Source: Coptis chinensis
Taxonomy: Eukaryota > Streptophyta > Magnoliopsida > Ranunculales > Ranunculaceae
Reading direction: 5' to 3'
DNA: 64,000 nucleotides
NCBI GenBank assembly: GCA_015680905.1
Contig: CM027378.1
Coordinates: 8,847,001-8,911,000 of the forward strand
The translations under genes were made by a program, and so were the position numbers. Below, piece after piece: positions 34,483-45,239 of the stretch; position 1 is the first letter of the stretch, and each line of letters opens with the position of its first letter. The notes below the pieces were generated by a model. The model had not been told where the DNA came from and did no database searches. It was given only the letters and a program-made list of their open reading frames with translations.

Positions 34483-35977
34483 TAGATTCGGTGTACTTCT
34501 TTCCATGTATTTAAACAGAAAAGTATGCCATTAGGGTAGCCGGGCCCTCTTCTATTTTCTTTTCTAAAATTCCCTAGAGTGTGTGGGTTGCAAGCGGGAA
34601 CCTTAGTCCACGCGAAAACTCTACTTCCGAATCCGAGTATAAATGTCTTCCGATAATCGAAAGCAAACGTGCCTCCGTGAAAACAATGGGTACCAAAAAT
34701 TTCAACTCCTTCTTTCTCCTCCCTTTTCTATTATCTTCCTCGCGAACTCCAACTCATCATTTGGTCCAAATCTCACCCATCTCGAATTGGTAATGGTCGT
34801 AGTACTTTTGCTCGAAAGCGGCGAGCGAAAAGGATGGGGTGGTGTATGAACTGTCAAACTCCTTTCTGTCCAGGTCTTGATCTTTTATCCGAGATGAGCC
34901 GGTATAAGGTATATTATTGTCTGACACCAGCTCAACAGGATAAACTTCGTCGTCGTCCCGTTGCTCCCACAGGTTGGGATTCGTCTTGAGGATCTGACGT
35001 TAAAAGACTCACATTCGTCTTGAGGATCTGACGTTAAAAGACTCACATTCGTCTTGAGGATCTGACGTTAAAAGACTCACTTTCGTCTTGAGGATCTAAC
35101 GTTAAAAGACTCAACATGTATATACTCGTTTTGTTTTATTAGCACCCAGCATGGTGCCCAAAGAGAGTCGTGATATGCACCATCGGATATTTCCTAGTTC
35201 GTACGGGCAATGGATTCCACCAGGCCAACCCCGTTCAGTTTTCTATGTGACTGTTTCGGGGCGGTTTGAGGCTATACCATATGTACTAAGGGTAATATTA
35301 TTATTAGACCATTGCACATTGGTCAAGGATGGTACCGTCCTAAACCCTAGGCCCCCAAAACATAAAGGATAAGCCACAGTCTGGCTGGATTGGGTTCACC
35401 CAGAGCCGACATGAAAGTTGCCTGAGTTAAGCTGTTGTGATGTGTTGTTTTATTTGGATTTCCGGTGTTGTTGACACGTTCTTCTCGACTTGTACATTTG
35501 TATATAAAGGATAAATAAATAAAAACCAAAGATTGTTAAAAAAAAAAAAAAAAAAAATTGATGTTTGAATGTGATTTTTCATATTCTAGTGGATGGCATT
35601 TTTAATACTGATCGTTTCGATATCTCATCCGTTAAATTCGGAGTTGAAACGAATCGAATTTCCACGTTTGAAATTTCGAACATTTCGGGACATAAGAGGA
35701 ATTTCTGTAATTCATTTTACTTGGGCCAAAATTTTGACCCACCCAAAACCAAAGATCCGGGTACAAAGCCACGCGCAGGCACCCACGCTTCCACCCCACT
35801 TCTTCTTCCACAAAAACGGATCTTGGTCCCTCACCATCCACTCACTACAAGCATACCAAGAAGTGATGAATTACCAAGCGCTGGGCCAAACTCCACCAAC
35901 CTCAACCCCTTCCTCCAACACCACCTCCTCCACCTCCTCTTGCTATTTGCACCATCAAAATTTAAATTATACCGCTT
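34483..35977 (+). other. Post-pol block of element E
   Basis: Starts with a diverged form of the conserved post-pol segment (GTAGCCGGGCCCTC near 34530). It contains four 34-base tandem repeats, a poly(A) run at 35537-35557 and a CA-rich leader before alpha-1. ORFs at 34581-35372 and 35565-36140 have no recognisable content; the latter overlaps the leader. No polypurine-like tract is seen here, unlike A and B. Confidence 0.55.
34979..35114 (+). repeat. Four 34-base tandem repeats
   Basis: Unit with core TCGTCTTGAGGATCTGACG followed by TTAAAAGACTCACAT, at 34981, 35015, 35049 and 35083. The last copy has small changes. A single related copy exists in A (about 2415-2445) and in B (about 9568-9592), so the array is specific to E. 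Confidence 0.85.
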
Positions 35978-36974
35978 ATGGCAGCACGAAGGCGAATTAT
36001 ACCGAGAGAAATTTCACAAATCTCTAAAATTCGGGATGTTTCACCCATTTTTGATGAGGAAATTGAAAGTAGAGAGTGGGAATATCTATTGCATCGAATC
36101 CCAGCTCAATATTCGAAGAATTGGTGTTGAAATTTTATAATAATGGAGGTTTCGGGTGACGAATTTTGGATTACGGCGGATGGGATGGAACGTGAACTCA
36201 CGCCGAGTTGATTTGAATACCGCCTGATTCGATTAACTCGATAGCCCGACCTTGTTATTGTCGAGTATCCGACCACGAGGGATTTGATGTTTGACATGCT
36301 TCTCGAGGGGAGTACAACATCGGCTCGAATCTGCGTGTACCAAAGATTCTCGAGGCGTAACCAATTAGTCATCACTCAATGGTTGGCGACAACGCGTCAT
36401 TGGAACTTCAAAGGCGTCGGCGTGAACAAGACTTTCTTGCACCTGCTGTGGATCCTATAGGAGGGAAGCACACTTTCTGTATGGTCCATTTCCTGGGCCA
36501 TATTCTTACGACAGCGTCAAATAGGTCAGCTCCTCTTCTTTGTGCTTGTTACTTTCGATGCTTAACTTAGGGTTCCAAATCTGCTACTTTCGTTTCATTG
36601 AAACAAGGTCTTTCGAGAATTTTGGAATTTTTGAGACTTGTGTTTTAGACCATTGGGACCCGGTAGCTAGAGATGACATTGAGCATGATAACGCATTACC
36701 TCCTCCTCCGCCTTCACCACCGGACTGTTTTAATGAAGATACCATCGCCGAATCAATACTCCTATGGATGCCTTGAGGAACATGAATTCTAGTATCTTGC
36801 GGGATGTTTCTTCGCCAGAAGAGATGATTACTTCCCGAATGAATTCGAAAGAAGAAATGAGAAATCGCCAAGGCCAATTCCGGAGAATGATGATGGCTAA
36901 TCGGCAGCAATTCAAGATCAATTGCTACAGATCTATAGGCCACATTCACCCCGATCGGCTCGGCTGAAGTTAAA
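35978..36974 (+). pseudogene. Alpha-1 accessory ORF of element E
   Basis: Starts MAARRRIIPREIS at 35978; its RRRI-P motif and position match alpha of A and B. The first frame stops at about 36129. Further homologous pieces are DIEEEIESREW-like sequence, RRNQLVITQWLATTRHW and KTFLHLLWIL (36345-36450), then a proline run (LPPPPPSPP) and RRMMMANRQQF near the end. There are several frameshifts. Its divergence from alpha-2 suggests an old duplication rather than a recent one. Confidence 0.65.
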
Positions 36975-37390
36975 TTAGTGGCGAAGGCGTAGAAAACGGG
37001 TTCATCTTACGCTAACCCGGGAGGATTCCCATAGAGTTGTTTATTTTCTTTGGTTTAGAAATGACTATGTCATTTATTTCCCTAATGCATTGCATTTTTA
37101 TTTTTTAGTGCTAAATTATTATATATCAGTTGATTTCTCATAATTTTGTATCTCCAGACGGTTTAAATGAGAAATTATTTATGTTATGCGAATATAGTAC
37201 TTTCAAAAATATGAGTTTGCTCCTTGATTCATTGGGCCTACTCTCAAAGCCCAACGGTCAGAACCCAACGGACTGATCCAAACGGTCACATGCCCAAGTT
37301 ATAAATACAACTCTGCTTTCCTCTTTCACTCATTCCCTTCTCTCAATCTTCACAACTTCTTCTTCACAAATTTTCAATTTCTTGACAATA
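36975..37390 (+). promoter_or_regulatory. Spacer with TATA box before the small membrane ORF
   Basis: No gene is seen before 37391. TATAAATA at 37300-37307 is followed by ctctgctttcctctttcactcattccc, a pyrimidine patch typical of plant core promoters, and an ATG-free leader. Start of transcription is expected near 37330. This is the clearest internal promoter in the element. Confidence 0.55.
37300..37307 (+). promoter_or_regulatory. TATA box of the small membrane ORF
   Basis: TATAAATA 84 bases before the ATG at 37391, with a pyrimidine-rich stretch between. Inferred from sequence only. Confidence 0.55.
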
Positions 37391-37510
37391 ATGAATAAAC
37401 TAGAGCGATGGGAAAAGGAGCAACGCGAATGGGCTATCACATTAATCGTGATAACAGTGTTTATCATTATTCTCTTGTCACTCATGCATAACTTGATCCA
37501 GAACATCTAG
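37391..37510 (+). CDS. 39-residue single-span membrane peptide (hypothetical)
   Basis: A short intact ORF between alpha-1 and alpha-2: a charged N-terminus (MNKLERWEKEQRE) followed by one long hydrophobic segment (WAITLIVITVFIIILLSLM) and a short tail ending QNI. The positive and negative charges before the span and the 19-20 residue length fit a single-pass membrane anchor. It is the only unbroken small ORF with a TATA box and pyrimidine leader in this element. There is no counterpart in A or B and I recognise no family. Membrane peptides are known from envelope regions of retroviruses, but no such role is shown here, and chance is possible at this length. Confidence 0.45.
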   Translation: MNKLERWEKEQREWAITLIVITVFIIILLSLMHNLIQNI

Positions 37511-38183
37511 ATCTATGTAACCGTCCTTTTTTTCTGTTTTTCATTTTGTATATTAGTATGGTGTGTTAAATAATTCTCACACATTTGTACGGGTTATGTA
37601 TTAAATGGAGAAATTCCGTATTAATTAGTTGTGTATATTAGTCGTTTTTTCTTCTCTAATAAAAATAAAATAAAAAAAAATAATAATAAAATAAAAAAAA
37701 TAAAAATAAAATAAAAATAAAATAAAAATAAAAAATAAAAAATAATAATAATAATAATAATAAGTAACAAAGAAAGGCCATCCAAAACTCACCGAAATAA
37801 TTAATGGATACACATCGTGTTGTTGGAGAAAATCGCGCCTTATTTACAAGGTACACATAACACTTGTCACACATGCATTTCGATTATTCTATCCATATTC
37901 TATTCTTGAGTTATGATCATCATTTCTGAAATTACGTGTAAGTTTAACTACTACCGTGAAACTTTCCTCCGTATTTTCTAAACATTAAACCATCTCATTA
38001 ATTGTATTTGGATATCGACATGACAAAAGACTTCTTGTGGATCCCCTATGATCTTTGTTCATAATCACATGGGTAATTAAATACACTTGGACTCCAGATT
38101 GGTATAGCCTCATAGATTGCCTATAAATCTCTTCTTTTTAAGCCATTCTTATTCATACAATTTTCACTATCCTTCTCTCAACA
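37511..38183 (+). other. Spacer before alpha-2 with TAAAA low-complexity tract and TATA box
   Basis: The (TAAAA)n / (TAA)n tract at 37660-37765 gives false minus-strand ORFs. The rest is AT-rich with no gene. TATAAAT at 38122-38128 precedes a pyrimidine-rich leader and the ATG of alpha-2 62 bases later. Confidence 0.6.
38122..38128 (+). promoter_or_regulatory. TATA box upstream of alpha-2
   Basis: TATAAAT in gattgcctataaatctcttc, followed by ctatccttctctcaaca just before the ATG at 38184. Spacing fits a start of transcription about 30 bases downstream and a very short leader. Confidence 0.55.
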
Positions 38184-39274
38184 ATGGCTCAACCAAGAAA
38201 AATAACGACAGAGAAAGACTACCTAAAAACTTTCGAAGAAGGCCGATTTTCTCCTTATTTTGACACTGAAATCATACGTCGAGGATGGACGCCTCTTCTA
38301 TATCATTCAACAGCTAGTTATTCCCGAGAATTGGTTTTGATGTTCTACCAATTTAGCGGTTATGAAGATGGAAAATTCTACTTCAATGCCTATGGACAAC
38401 GATTGGAATTGAATAAGGAAATGATCTCCGAACAACTTCAAATCCCACTAAAAACCCAAGAGTCCCTTGTTCAAGAGTCATCATTCGATTCCGCAAAAAA
38501 CGTTCTCGCGAGCTACCAGATCTCATGGCGGCGTCGAACATACACATCACATGGTTCTTCAACGCTCTTTGAAACGAAATCAACGTGTTGTGCTCCACCG
38601 GTTAGGACATAATGTGGTAGGTACATCACACCAATCTGAAGTCACAAAGCCTCAACTTCACCTACTTTGGATTTTGCAAACTCAAAGAGATGACTTTTTG
38701 TCCGATCCAACACCTCGACACGTCATCACCAAGAAAACAAGAAGGTCGGCAGTTCTACCCACTTTGGTTACGCGAGATTATGATCGTTGGGGTTATCAAT
38801 AATATCTCCGAGACACCCTTCAAAGAGCATATATAAAGGTACTTCAAACAGACTACTCCATTGGTTTTGGACCCTGATGCTCGATAGATGAAGCGAGAAC
38901 ACCTCAAGCTCAATTGACCATTTATTTGATGAAAATGCCATCTTTGAATATTATTAATCCCATGGAAGGCATTAAACTTCTTCATCGGGGGTTTGAGGGA
39001 ACTACACGCTTCGTCGAATATCATCATCACAACCCTTCAGATTTCCAAGATCGTCAAGCAACGCATGATGTTGAACGAGGGAAGAGATCTTGGAAAATCA
39101 TTCTCAATTCTTGAAAAATCATGCTCTCCTAATGGAAAATCAAACTGTACTCTCTTGACCAAAGGGGACATTCGGATGCAGCTCGGCCAACAAATAGATG
39201 ACCTAAATGATGCGGTGCAAAATATGCATCTCCTAGATCAATATCGAGAATCCATGATATTACTAAGTCAATAA
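38184..39274 (+). pseudogene. Alpha-2 accessory ORF of element E
   Basis: Starts MAQPRKITTEKDYLKTFEE. The first 115 codons are open: GRFSPYFDTEIIRRGW, LLYHSTASYSRELVLMFYQF, and a strand-rich part KFYFNAYGQRLELNKEMISEQL ending LQIPLKTQES. After a shift near 38500, KRNQRVVLHRLGHNVVG and QLHLLWILQTQRDDF correspond to RTNQLAVAQWIGRN and LHILWILQ of alpha in A. The C-terminal part (about 38990-39274) is a separate frame with IRMQLGQQIDDLNDAVQNM, a likely helical or coiled segment. At least three shifts. Function unknown. Confidence 0.68.
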
Positions 39275-39487
39275 GTATATAATCATATATGTTATTACGT
39301 TTTTCCGTCGTACTATGTATTTTATCTTATCTTTTGTTTTATTTTGTATGAAATGCTTAGTAGGATTGTCATCATTTCCGTTGTGACTAATATAATTTTA
39401 ACATGTGCTCTGGGAGGGTCTATTTTCTTACATACTCATTTTTTTCATTCGCCCGATATCGTTACCCATTTCTTTACTTCATCCACC
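39275..39487 (+). other. Short spacer before beta of E
   Basis: AT-rich; TATATAAT-like words at about 39280-39290. An in-frame upstream ATG exists at 39344, which would add a hydrophobic stretch (IVIISVVTNIILTC) to beta; whether it is used is unclear. Confidence 0.4.
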
Positions 39488-40503
39488 ATGGCATCTTCAT
39501 CAAACATTGCATCTTCATCATCCATGGTACCTCCCAAACTCATTCCCCGAGCAATCCTTTCAATCTATGATGGATTCCAATGCCTATGGCCATCTCTTCC
39601 ATGATTACATCACAAACATTGGGTGGTCTTCCCTAATTCTTCAACCCGACCAAACTTATTCTCCTAGTTTTGGCTGCATACTTTTATGCTAATATGGATG
39701 ACACACCAGATTCAACCATCGCATGGTTTCTACTTAGACGGATTCACAATCCGAAGTTGGTGACACACCTCATATCTTTTCTGAACAACAACTTGCTCTA
39801 ACTTTGGACCTTCCATATCACGAACCTTCACGCATCTTGGCATTACATCTATCATAATTCTTACCCGTCTTTTCAAATGGCAAGCATTTCGCGACTCTTA
39901 TGGTGATGGTCTTGAGATCAAACGAGAAGGAGATGGCCATGTACCATGGCGCGACATCACCATTCCATTAGCAAGCATGACCATGAACATGGGGACTGCA
40001 ATGTTATTTATGCGTACTCTGAACATTATGGGAGATTGGCATTTCTCTAACCGCCAATAAAGCTGCTTATACGTCGTGTTCGTGCACTAGCTTCGGTCAT
40101 GCTTTATTTAACATTTTAGGTTGTGTTGTCTCCACCTGAAGCGAGCTCGCGACTTTTCGGGATAAGTATATACTTTTACCCGATCCAACGCTTGCGAATC
40201 ATGAAGACACATTTCCCACGGTTTGCAGCTACTTTTCATGATCATGGGTCAAGGTGGATTCCATGTGCCCGACAAAAGCGAGAATCATTAAACTCATTAA
40301 GGTTTCGTCAATGGAAGCGTCCCGCTCGATACCTGAGGCATGTTCGATGTTACCCAAAGGACGAAAAGATGAAGACCAATTTGAGGGAATCCGGAGACAA
40401 AGAATGGGCAAAAATTTGGCAGACTATTATCTATTGGCGTGATGCTAAGGAAATGCATTTCCTTAAAGAGGACGCCAGACCTTCACGTCCTGCTGGATGG
40501 TAA
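39488..40503 (+). pseudogene. Beta accessory ORF of element E
   Basis: Starts MASSSNIASSSSMVPPKLIP, then shifts by one base in a CCCC run near 39547; the other frame reads PEQSFQSMMDSNAYGHLFHD and GWSSLILQPDQTYSPSFG, equivalent to PEQSF..YG and GW..L...YSP of beta in A and B. Later pieces (SMTMNMGTAMLFM and MGDWHFSNRQ near 40030, then KEWAKIWQTIIYWRDAKEMHF-like sequence) complete the match to 40503. The Trp in MGDW is encoded by TGG, where A and B have TGA. Confidence 0.68.
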
Positions 40504-42250
40504 ACTTGAGTTTGCCATTGTACATATATCTAGCTAAACCTTCTATTTGGTGTGCTATTGTTTTTCATGTTTCGTACGCTATGGTTCATTATATCGTGTG
40601 CTATGTTTAGTGTGCTATTGAACATTTTCTTTTTCTTTCTGAATAATATATTATGATCTCCAACCTCTGTTCGACAAATCTAGCCCTAATTTTGCTTCAC
40701 GGTTCTCGGTACTTTCTCTCTTTAATTATTGATCCTTCGAGGACTAAGCATCATTCTGTTTGGGGGTGCTTTAAACCAGAGTAAAAAATTAGGCATCTTG
40801 TAGCCTATATATAGTTTTTATTTTCATATTAATAATTGTACTTGAAGTGACAAAGTCTTGTTTCCTTTTCAATGATGAAAATTGTCTAGAAATCTCACAT
40901 TAGTATCCGAATTAGGATTTGTTTTAAGAAATTTTAGATAATACGTTATGCAATAGTTTATACATCTTTTCATGAATATTCATCTATCGGTATCATTGAT
41001 TGTACATAGCGGTAAGTTTCGGAACCAACGGTTAGTTACTTAAACTATAAATCCTGTGAGAATCTAACCAAAAGCCTTGATATGAGTGATTTGTGTGTGA
41101 TGACCTGGAGGAGTAGTTTTTCGATTAGAGGAAATTACGATCTACTTACTTGATCACCAATTCAACCCTAGGCGAGAATTTAGGCCTTCTTTGGATCGAC
41201 ATAGCTAAAAATTCTTACCGTACAAATATTACCGCTAGTCACTCCAATGAACCTTTCATCAAACCTTTCACTTTCACCACAAAAATTCCTTACCCATCTA
41301 TTAAACCAAATAAAAGAACCTACCTAAGTGATGAGTATGAAAATAGGATGAAATGTGGAAAGAATAAAGAGAAAGACTTGTCCCAAATATAAGTCGCCAT
41401 TACTTGCTTGAGGAAAAGGAAAATAGAATCATATTCTTAAGCCTTGAAAAAAAAAAAAAAAAAAAAATCATTAGTATCCGGAGGCTTAAGAACAAGGTTG
41501 GAAAAACTTCGGTTAAGAAGAAGGAAAGGAAACAAGGATTTCTCTAGTGTAAATATATGAAGACCCTATTCTCTCATACTAAATAAATTTTGATTATCCA
41601 TTTCCATTTTCTTGTACACTATCACCTAAGCCCCACAATACCTAATAAAGACCTCTAGCTCAATTAGGAGTAGGGTGGTGTGATAATAAGTAGTAGGCGT
41701 GATTGATCGACATCCCTCCCCTTTTCATTTGAGATGTAAGAAAGCGTGTGTCAACGCATTGCTTGGAGTTAACAAAACCTGAGTGGAAAAACTTTGAGTG
41801 AATATGTGTTTCAACACATACCACACGAGAACCCATTTAGGTATGCTCTCAAGGATCCAAACAACCACTGCTAGTATATTTCAATGAAAAGTTCACTGCA
41901 TGAATAATCATATGTAGATGTTTTAATTATTGAATACATATTAACTTGAGTTTCAAAGAAATAAATCCTCGTTCCCCCTTAGGGAGATGTATGGATATCG
42001 AGATTAATTTAGGAAACAAGTTTCTATCAGTCGTTGTAGTATAAATAAAGTTTGTGAATATCTTTTCTGGAAAACTCTCCGCGAGGCTATAACTTCGTCC
42101 ACTTAGGGAATTCCTAGTGGTTTAAGGCCTGTTGCATATGGTCAATGCAATCCTTTTCTCTTGAAAACGAGAATTAGTTTAGGACTACACATTTTTGGCC
42201 ACTTATCTATTTTAGTGTCTCTTCTTTGCTTGAGGACAAGCAAAGTGTTG
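40504..42250 (+). other. 3' noncoding region of element E
   Basis: No ORF is supported. It shares blocks with A-C: a polypurine-like tract at 40758-40769 after beta with a degenerate hairpin, 'aatttaggcc...ctttggatcg' (near 41175), the 28-base block at 41641-41668, the CCACTTAGG/CCTAGTGG hairpin at 42099-42120, and the AGGA-loop hairpin at 42224-42245. A poly(A) run lies at 41446-41467. Confidence 0.68.
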
Positions 42251-42263
42251 TTTGGGGGTAGTG
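42224..42263 (+). promoter_or_regulatory. AGGA-loop hairpin and polypurine tract of element E
   Basis: CTTTGCTTG/CAAGCAAAG around AGGA, then TTTGGGGGTAGTG directly before the 3' LTR at 42264. Same plan as in element A. Confidence 0.8.
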
Positions 42264-42947
42264 TGATAAGCACCCAAAAGTGTATTATGAAACCCCATTG
42301 AGACATATAAATTTGGTTCATTATGTGTTTAATAATCATGAAATAAATATGTTTTCATACTTTTCTGCGGGTATTTGCGCGAAACATGGAAATATTGGTT
42401 AAACCTGCAATAAAGCCGCCAGGAACGGGTATATATGAATTCTTCCAAATCCACGTAGAAGCATCAAACTTCCAAAGCTCCTACCTCTCGAACCCGGGGA
42501 CTCGAATCGCGACAAGAGAGCTGCTTTCGGATAATCGAGCGATGAACTCTACGCGATAGGCGAAGTTGTAAAAGCGCCCAAAATATCGGATCGCCATGGA
42601 TCGCACATGGACCCACTATCTTGGGGCCACAAGATTGGATAAGTCATCAATCATGGAGCATGTCAAGACAAAGACAACAAATTATTGGTGCAAAGTTTAC
42701 ACCTTGCATGTAATAAATTAGATTAGGTGTTAATAGTGAAAAAAAAGGCAAGGTGTCACTTTGTTTTAATGTGGTAGATAAAAATGAATCAATGTGGTTT
42801 GATAATTCACATGGGAGGAAATGAGATTTCTCTCAAATGGAGAAGAAATTAGACAAATGTGGGGACACTCCAATTACTCCCTTGACTTATTTTCCTCACA
42901 TGACATTATTTTAGTTCCTTAGTGAAAAGGAGAAGGAGTTTTAGTTT
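42264..42947 (+). repeat. 3' LTR of element E, truncated
   Basis: Matches 25754-26428 of the 5' LTR, then stops within 'gagttttagttt' and joins CACTA sequence. About half of the LTR is missing and no target-site duplication can be found, so the right border of E was removed after insertion. Confidence 0.85.
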
Positions 42948-42959
42948 AAGCACATGGTT

Positions 42960-43950
42960 ACGTATCAGACAATAACAAAATGTTAATGAACCTTATATCG
43001 AAAGTAATGACATTTCAAATACATTTGAGGAGTTCAATTTTTTTCTAATTTTTCTCATATATCTAACCGGAGAGTTGGTGTTCATAATTTGTAGGAGCAT
43101 ATGAACTACTTAAGGCAAAACTATCCCCGCTTAATCAAAAAGCCAAAAGTGGTTACATGATGCACATATTAGCACTTTTAGTGATTGGTTAAGAAAAAGG
43201 GTGAGTTACTAAACAACTTGAATTTTTATTTACTACTCTAATAAGCGAACTAATTTTATAAAGAACACAAGTTTCGATGAAAGGAGCATCCTTGGTAACA
43301 ATGTCTCAAAACCTTACGTTGATAGCTCAAGGTCCTCATATATACATGTATTGAAATATCACAATTATGTGATTAATGGTTGCCGCTTCTCCACAAAGGA
43401 TCGGATGCCGCCACGAGTCAATCGTAATAGTGGAGTGAGTTTAGTTGCCAGCGCTGAATGCAGATAACAAGTGCAAGAGATAAAAATTCACTCTTTTAGA
43501 AAGTTGCTACTATGGTGTTATTACCGAAATATGGTTGCTTGATTACACTAAGTTCAAACTCCCAAAGATTCAAGTGTGATTGGGTTGAGAATCGGAATGG
43601 TATCAAGGTAGATGACTTGGGTTTTATAATCGGGTTGATCTTGGTAGAATTGGGTACAAATCTGATTCTTTCGCCTTTGCCTCTCAAGTGAAGCAAGTTT
43701 TCTATGTACCGGATCCGATCGATCCTAAATGGTCGGGCCGCTCTAGCAACTCCTCGTAGATATTATGATCATGATAATGAGAATGAAGATGATGACTTCA
43801 TTGATGATGGTATTGAGACAACATTCGGAATGAAGTATTTCCAGATATGGAATCTCCGATGTGAATGACGATGAACAATCAATGTATGGACGGAAGATTA
43901 TGAGGGGATCCGATTGCTCACAAGCCTTCAAAGAAAAGAAAAGCCCATAA
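42960..43950 (+). pseudogene. C-terminal end of TNP2-like transposase (DUF4216 region)
   Basis: Pieces in several frames: NYLRQNYPRL near 43103, DAHISTFSDWLRKRVS near 43160-43208, then VINGCRFSTKDRMPPRVNRNSGV near 43370-43440. YYGVITEIWLLDYTKFK (43505-43560) and ASQVKQVFYVPDP (43680-43720) are typical of the DUF4216 domain that ends CACTA TNP2 transposases. The catalytic part lies upstream and is missing. Frameshifts and internal stops show it is dead. Confidence 0.82.
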
Positions 43951-45239
43951 ATGAAACATTTCAGCTCTATTTATTTGATTATTGTATCTTTTATTTTCTT
44001 TTTCTTTTATGTTAGTTCTAATAGTGTAGCTTGAATTTTCGTGATTTAGGAGAATCTTGAGATGATCCTGAATAAAACTAATAAAGCTTTCGTGCCTTTG
44101 TTTATATTCAATTGTCTTGTTTATCTTGTTATTTTCATGTCATTGCTTGGTCATAATTCAAGCGTGTTTTTATTTTAATTTTGCACTTATCCGCCTTTGC
44201 TGTTTTTTTTTTTTGGTAAAGATAGTCTCCCTTTGCTATTGGAAATGCTTATGGGATGCATTAGTTTCCTATATTTTTGTTTAGATTGTTGATTCATCAT
44301 CCCATTATCTTCCTAAATTAGAAAATTGACCGTTAATCTGTCATACCCTAAAATTTCTACATAGATTTAACATGTGTTGTGCATTTTTATTTTTGCCATG
44401 TAGGTTATCATGGGTACAAAAGAAGATGGCCAATCAAATGACAACCGAAAAAGGAACGATGCAACCGAAAAATCGAAAAAGGGAAACACAAAAAGAGGAA
44501 CAACAATAATGATTGAGCTTAACAAGAAATGGGATGGAAATAAAATTAGAGTTGTCTATGATGAAAAAGGAAGGCCAAATAATCGGGTAGTACGGAGAAA
44601 ACTTGTTGGTATGGAAGGTGCATTGGCAAGGTCCAAGGTACCATTGAGTGAATTTGAAACTTGGCATGATTTACCAGAACCTTTGAGAGATGATTTATGG
44701 GAAGCAATGCAGGTACGTAATCGTATAATTCTATGTACTTTATATTATGAACAATTTGTTTTTTGCTCTTCTTCCTAAAGCTGATATCTTACATGCTTTT
44801 TTATGTCTAGCAAATATTTGATATTGATCCAAATTGTATGGATAAAATCATATCATCCATTGGGGAAAGATGGAGGACTTTCAAGACCAATTTGACTAGG
44901 AAATATATTACTCCTTACATAAATGACCGCAGCCTACTAGAGAAACCACCAAAAATTTATGATTTTATTCGGCCAAAATGATCGGGAACAGTTTTTGTGA
45001 AGTCAAGATTGACGGATGAGTTTCGTGTATGTATAGTAATTGTTTAAACTTGGGATGAATGAAATTCAAATTGCATAGTGATAGCTAGTTATGTATGTTC
45101 ATCCCCTACTATACTTAGTTATTGTTGTCTTTTTGAATTCAAAGGAGTATAGCAAGTCGCAACTGAGAGGAGAAAGAAGAATGTGTATAACCACCGACTC
45201 AAGAGATCGCTATGTTGGTCTCAAGAAGAGATGGTAATC

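Larger units (their letters stand above)
25754..42947 (+). mobile_element. Athila-like element E, nested in D, truncated 3' LTR
   Basis: Order: 5' LTR, primer site, 1.7 kb leader, gag, protease, RT, RNase H, integrase, post-pol block with 34-base repeats, alpha-1, small membrane peptide, alpha-2, beta, 3' noncoding region, polypurine tract, 3' LTR cut to about 685 bases. It belongs to the same lineage as A-D but has a different LTR (TGATAAGCACCC). At about 17.2 kb it is long for the lineage. All large ORFs are broken. Confidence 0.88.

Noticed and set aside
34979..35114. CRISPR-like array
   Set aside because: Four direct 34-base repeats without spacers in a plant retrotransposon; this is a simple tandem repeat.
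35565..36140. 191-codon plus-strand ORF before alpha-1
   Set aside because: It overlaps the CA-rich leader and the alpha-1 start in another frame; only the alpha-1 frame has homologues.
37625..37874. Two minus-strand ORFs rich in Phe/Tyr
   Set aside because: They are translations of the (TAAAA)n low-complexity tract.
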